In this document: piece by piece, positions 60,159 through 64,000 of the stretch
Numbering within the stretch: position 1 is the stretch's first letter
Layout of the letters: each line of letters starts with the position of its first letter
Notes under the pieces: model-generated
What the model was told of the DNA's origin: nothing
What the model saw: the letters and a program-made list of their open reading frames with translations, nothing else
Databases searched by the model: none
Source of the DNA: Tomocerus qinae
Lineage: Eukaryota; Arthropoda; Collembola; Entomobryomorpha; Tomoceridae
Direction: 5' to 3'
NCBI GenBank assembly: GCA_020055645.1
Contig: CM034550.1
Location: 10,659,501-10,723,500, forward strand
DNA length: 64,000 bases
Translations under genes and position numbers: made by a program

Positions 60159-63100
60159 GAAACTTCTGTATTTCCAGACCGAGAGTACTACACTCAAATA
60201 ATCCACAAATGTACTGACCTTAACTTTTTGTCAGACAATTTTCTCATACCGCATATCAAAGTAGTGCAAACGACAAAATGACAACTATGTTTGTAATTAC
60301 TGCATATTCAATATTGCGGTGCTATTTTCAGTTCTGCATTACTTAAATAGAACCGTGCTCGTTCATGAGTGACTTTTAATTTGTCGTGCAGATTGAATAA
60401 ACTGGGTTGTATGTAAATATACAATCTATAACTACATTACTATTAATACCTTAAACGGATTTTGCAATTTCCATTTCAATTTTCTTTCTATGTACATAAA
60501 ACATGTAACTTGAGATAATACCGTATTTCTCAATCTGGTACCAAATAGGGATTAGGGTTACCGATACTATAGTGTATACTGTGTGTCTTCTAAATTATAG
60601 TGTACCTTCTGTACTTTTGTTAACACTGTAAAGTAAGCTTAAGGAGAACGAACCAAATGATTAGGTACTAACGATTTCAGTAAGACCATGCTCTCCTAAA
60701 TGCGGAAATACGGTGTATTGTCATTCATTCACATGAAGTGAAAATGTGAGTCACAATCACATTAAATCAATAACATTAGTAGTGTCATATAATTTTTGAC
60801 ACAAAGAACCGGCATGCTTGAATAAGTTTATAGAATTGTGCGATTTCTGAAAATAGCTATTTTTCTCTTCTCTCGTTCAGTGCAGTAGTGTAGGAATAGG
60901 GATTACATTTTGCATGTTAATAAATTACATGTTACTCTTCTTTGTATACTTAGCTATATTTCCTTTTAGTTTGCTCTAAAAATTATAACAATTCTGTTTA
61001 GATGATAAAAACATGAATTGGGTTTAATAAAAAAAGCTTGTCCTCGTTTTCAATTATGTTACAATTACGATACTTAATTTTAATTGAGGACTGCTTTATC
61101 ATTTATTTTATAGTAACACTTATACTAGTTATATCAATACCTTGTTAACGTCGTAATATGCAAGTTGTTAACTCTGGCTTTAATAGCACTGCAGTGAACT
61201 TATTTCAGTCCGAAGCCCATAATAGTCCACAATCATACTACTAATGTTTTGATACAGTATAATGCTCTTACATCAACGTACCTTACGTTATGATTTAAAC
61301 TGATTTGTAAGTTGTACGGGTGGTGCTACTATACTAGGCAAATATCAGGAATGCGGTATGGTGAGAGCTTTAGGCTTATATGATAGAAAGTACTAGAATG
61401 AATGCTGTTACATTCTCTGTATACTTCAAAGCCTCCTTTAAGCCGAGATTTCAGTTCATAGTCCCGGGTTTCAGAAGGAAATATTATATTTTATATAGGA
61501 TATTGCTTTATACTTATGTAGTTATCTATTATTCTTACTCTCACTATAGTAGGTATAAATATATGTATGGTGCTATATACTTTTATTATATTGTACATAA
61601 CGTTCCGTCCCTGCCCGACACTCCGAATTCCAAAATGTTATAAAGCTTTTGACAACATGAAAGGGGACTTGTATGTATCATGTATAATATCACTATACTT
61701 TATGCGCTATGTTACAGTATGCATGTCAAGTCGCTCATTTTCCATGAGAAATTACCATTTCTAAAGCTAATTAGGCCTCTTTAAAAGTTAACGTGTTGAA
61801 AGGAAGTAATATATAATTATTACTGTCCGCTTCTACCATAAAATTACTAAAGGTAGCATTTGATCAAGTTTTTCTATGTATTTTGTAAAAGGGATCATTT
61901 TAATCTTTATAATATATCAATATAGCTATACTTATATGATGGTTTGATATTTTCCAGATATAATAATAGGTATCTCCTTAAGTTGCAGACCCAGAGTAAC
62001 AAGTGCTAATTATTATTTATAAATATGTATAATGATGCACCTAAATGTTGTGCTAGTCCACAATTCAAAGAATGCAGAGTAAATTGTTTTAAAATATTTT
62101 TCTTTGCGTGTTTTTTCCTTCGTTTCTATTTTAAAGTCTATAGCATGATGCAGAGTGGGCTACTAACCGTCGCTCAAATTCTTGTGGAAACTGTAACTTC
62201 ATTTTATTGAATACTAAAAAGCTTGTCCTATTATGAGTCTACTCCGGTATAATATAAGTACCCGACAAGCTGACAATGTTTAAATCCTTCATCAAAGGAA
62301 CATGCTAACATAAGGATATAGAATAGGGAGGAATGAGACGGAGTCTCCTTTCTAAATGCTACATCCATACACGCATACAAAAAGGAAGTACAATTAAAAT
62401 TAATTTTTCCTATCCCTTGAAATTAGATAATTACAAAGAAAACGTAGAAAACACGTACATGCATTTCTTTCGTACATGCAAATAAGATTTGTGATAGGCA
62501 GGACTAAAATGTAATAGGCATAATGAACAAAGCTTTCTGACTTGCGGTATACGTAAATAGTAGTTTAAATAATATGATGTAGTACTGTAAGATATCCGTA
62601 TGTTGTAAGTGATTTAAATTCTAGTTCATTAAGTTTATTAGCAGCTTTATTTAACAGCTCCCTCATTATAGTATTGCGCTTTACTGGCAGTTACACTCTT
62701 TTTTGCAGATTTACATAGATATACTACATATATGTGTTTGTAAATGTAAAAAGAAGATTGTCATTTAATAGAAATAATATTATAAGCATGCAATCTTGTA
62801 TTTCAAAGGCTAAGAGACGTGCATGCATGTACTATTTCGCATCAAAGCAATATATTCATCATATAATCATATATATTGGCTAGATTTTATATTGAAGCCT
62901 TTAAATATAGCTAGCCCGTGGTGAATAGCAAAATATATACGAGTTGAAATTAAGGGATATATTTGCTATAATAAGTTTCCAGTAGTAGTATTAAGCCATT
63001 TATAAGGCCCAAATACACACCTCATACAAAGTCAGACGTATCTGTGAAGTGCATTGTGTTTTGTATTGTAAAGGAGATTAGTAGCAGACAGACAGACAGC

Positions 63101-64000
63101 AGAGTCATGCAACTAAAGGTATATACTTACAGTCAGCACTTTGTAAAGTATAATATATTTCCTATAGGCTAAAAAACATCATATCCCTGCTCGAATTATA
63201 GGAACTATTGAATATTCTTGGATATATCTACCTTGCCCAGTTTATACGGATAGGGAATGTGGATTCACTAGTTCACTAGACATGCAATGCACATACTTAC
63301 ACGTTAGTTTACATTTCACTTGCACTACTACCACTACATACAAAGTCACAGCCGTATTTGATTAGTTTGTGTTATGTTTAGACTTTTAGTAGACCTATGC
63401 ATATATAGTATTCAGAAAAGGGAACATTTTCAGAGTGCAATATAAGACTCGTTATTACAGTAGTGGGATAGTATAATATGAAAATTGGAGTAGTGAGTGA
63501 ACTTATTTAATTTGATTGTATACGGGTGAATCTATCTCTATAAACGAGAAAAACGTATGAAAAAGTGCATTTCTCTTGCAGTCTGCAGTTGAATGCAGAC
63601 ATACTAAAATGCACATTTAAACCTGTCTAGTTGTAGTTTTTAACTAGGTATAACTCGTCTCGTACATATAAACCAAGTCTATTTACCAGTGTACTGTATA
63701 TTATGTGTCCTATTCTATAACGAACACAATGACAAAAATGATACATCAACTCATTTGGATTTTTTTGACAGCAGAAAAACATAAGAGAAAGTAAGACATT
63801 AGAGATGAGTCCAAATCCAATGGAAAATGAGAAAAATAATTAAATCCGAGTTGCTTTCACTTAAGAATCGATTTCATCTTCGATTTGTTCTCTAGCAAAA
63901 GTTCATTCGTATAAGTCAAACCCAAGGAATTCCAAAGTAATTGTTGGCTCTTGGCTCCACATTTTAAATTGATTCTGTTCATTCGGAAAATACAATAAAC

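Larger units (their letters stand above)
59184..64000. other. Gene 3 3' UTR and 4.8 kb of gene-free sequence
   Basis: A+T-rich, with no supportable gene on either strand. AATAAA at 59802-59807 is a candidate poly(A) signal. A 20-bp tandem repeat lies at 60122-60158. Short open frames at 61380-61764 and 62025-62210 have no coding character. Confidence 0.7.

Noticed and set aside
1-64000. tRNA genes, rRNA, CRISPR arrays
   Set aside because: No convincing cloverleaf with A and B boxes, no rRNA-like stretches, and no regularly spaced repeats were seen; the window is eukaryotic.

Overview
This is a eukaryotic nuclear window, almost certainly from an arthropod. It is strongly A+T-rich (roughly two thirds by eye), all coding sequence lies on the + strand and is split by GT-AG introns, and the proteins look like arthropod family members. 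There are no bacterial-style operons. Three genes can be assembled with continuous reading frames. Species cannot be decided from the sequence; insect or another pancrustacean is my best guess.

Gene 1 (917-44670, start outside the window) encodes an NMDA-type ionotropic glutamate receptor subunit of the arthropod NMDAR2 class. Twelve exons supply the linker after the amino-terminal domain, both halves of the ligand-binding domain, M1, the pore loop, M3, M4 and a long cytoplasmic tail. Its introns are large (up to about 14 kb) and fill most of the window. They hold one clear short inverted-repeat element (12655-12808), a second foldback (23621-23783), recurring GATGTGAT-like motifs and patches of strong strand asymmetry, but no nested gene that I could support.

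After about 4.3 kb of gene-free DNA, gene 2 (49212-53324) encodes the ER-lumenal Hsp90 chaperone GRP94/endoplasmin (Gp93 of flies): 802 residues with a signal peptide, the ATPase motifs and a C-terminal RDEL. A perfect ER-stress response element (reverse orientation, CGTGG-N9-ATTGG) lies just upstream at 49012-49030. The main discovery is inside this gene. Exon 7 (52156-52292) is followed after only 27 bp by a second, diverged copy of itself (52320-52456), with the same 137-bp length, the same phases and an intact reading frame. Inclusion of both would shift the frame, and the spacer is too short to splice, so the two are predicted mutually exclusive exons. They swap the C-terminal-domain segment that corresponds to the client-contact region reported for vertebrate GRP94.

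Gene 3 (55250-59183) encodes an unrecognised, acidic, probably disordered 785-residue protein in nine exons. Exons 4-5 and 7-8 are clearly related in sequence and, together with exon 6 and an exon 2/3-like unit, look like a tandem duplication of a phase 1-1 exon module. It carries a basic patch and several SUMO-consensus-like and SIM-like motifs. The last 4.8 kb holds no gene that I can support.
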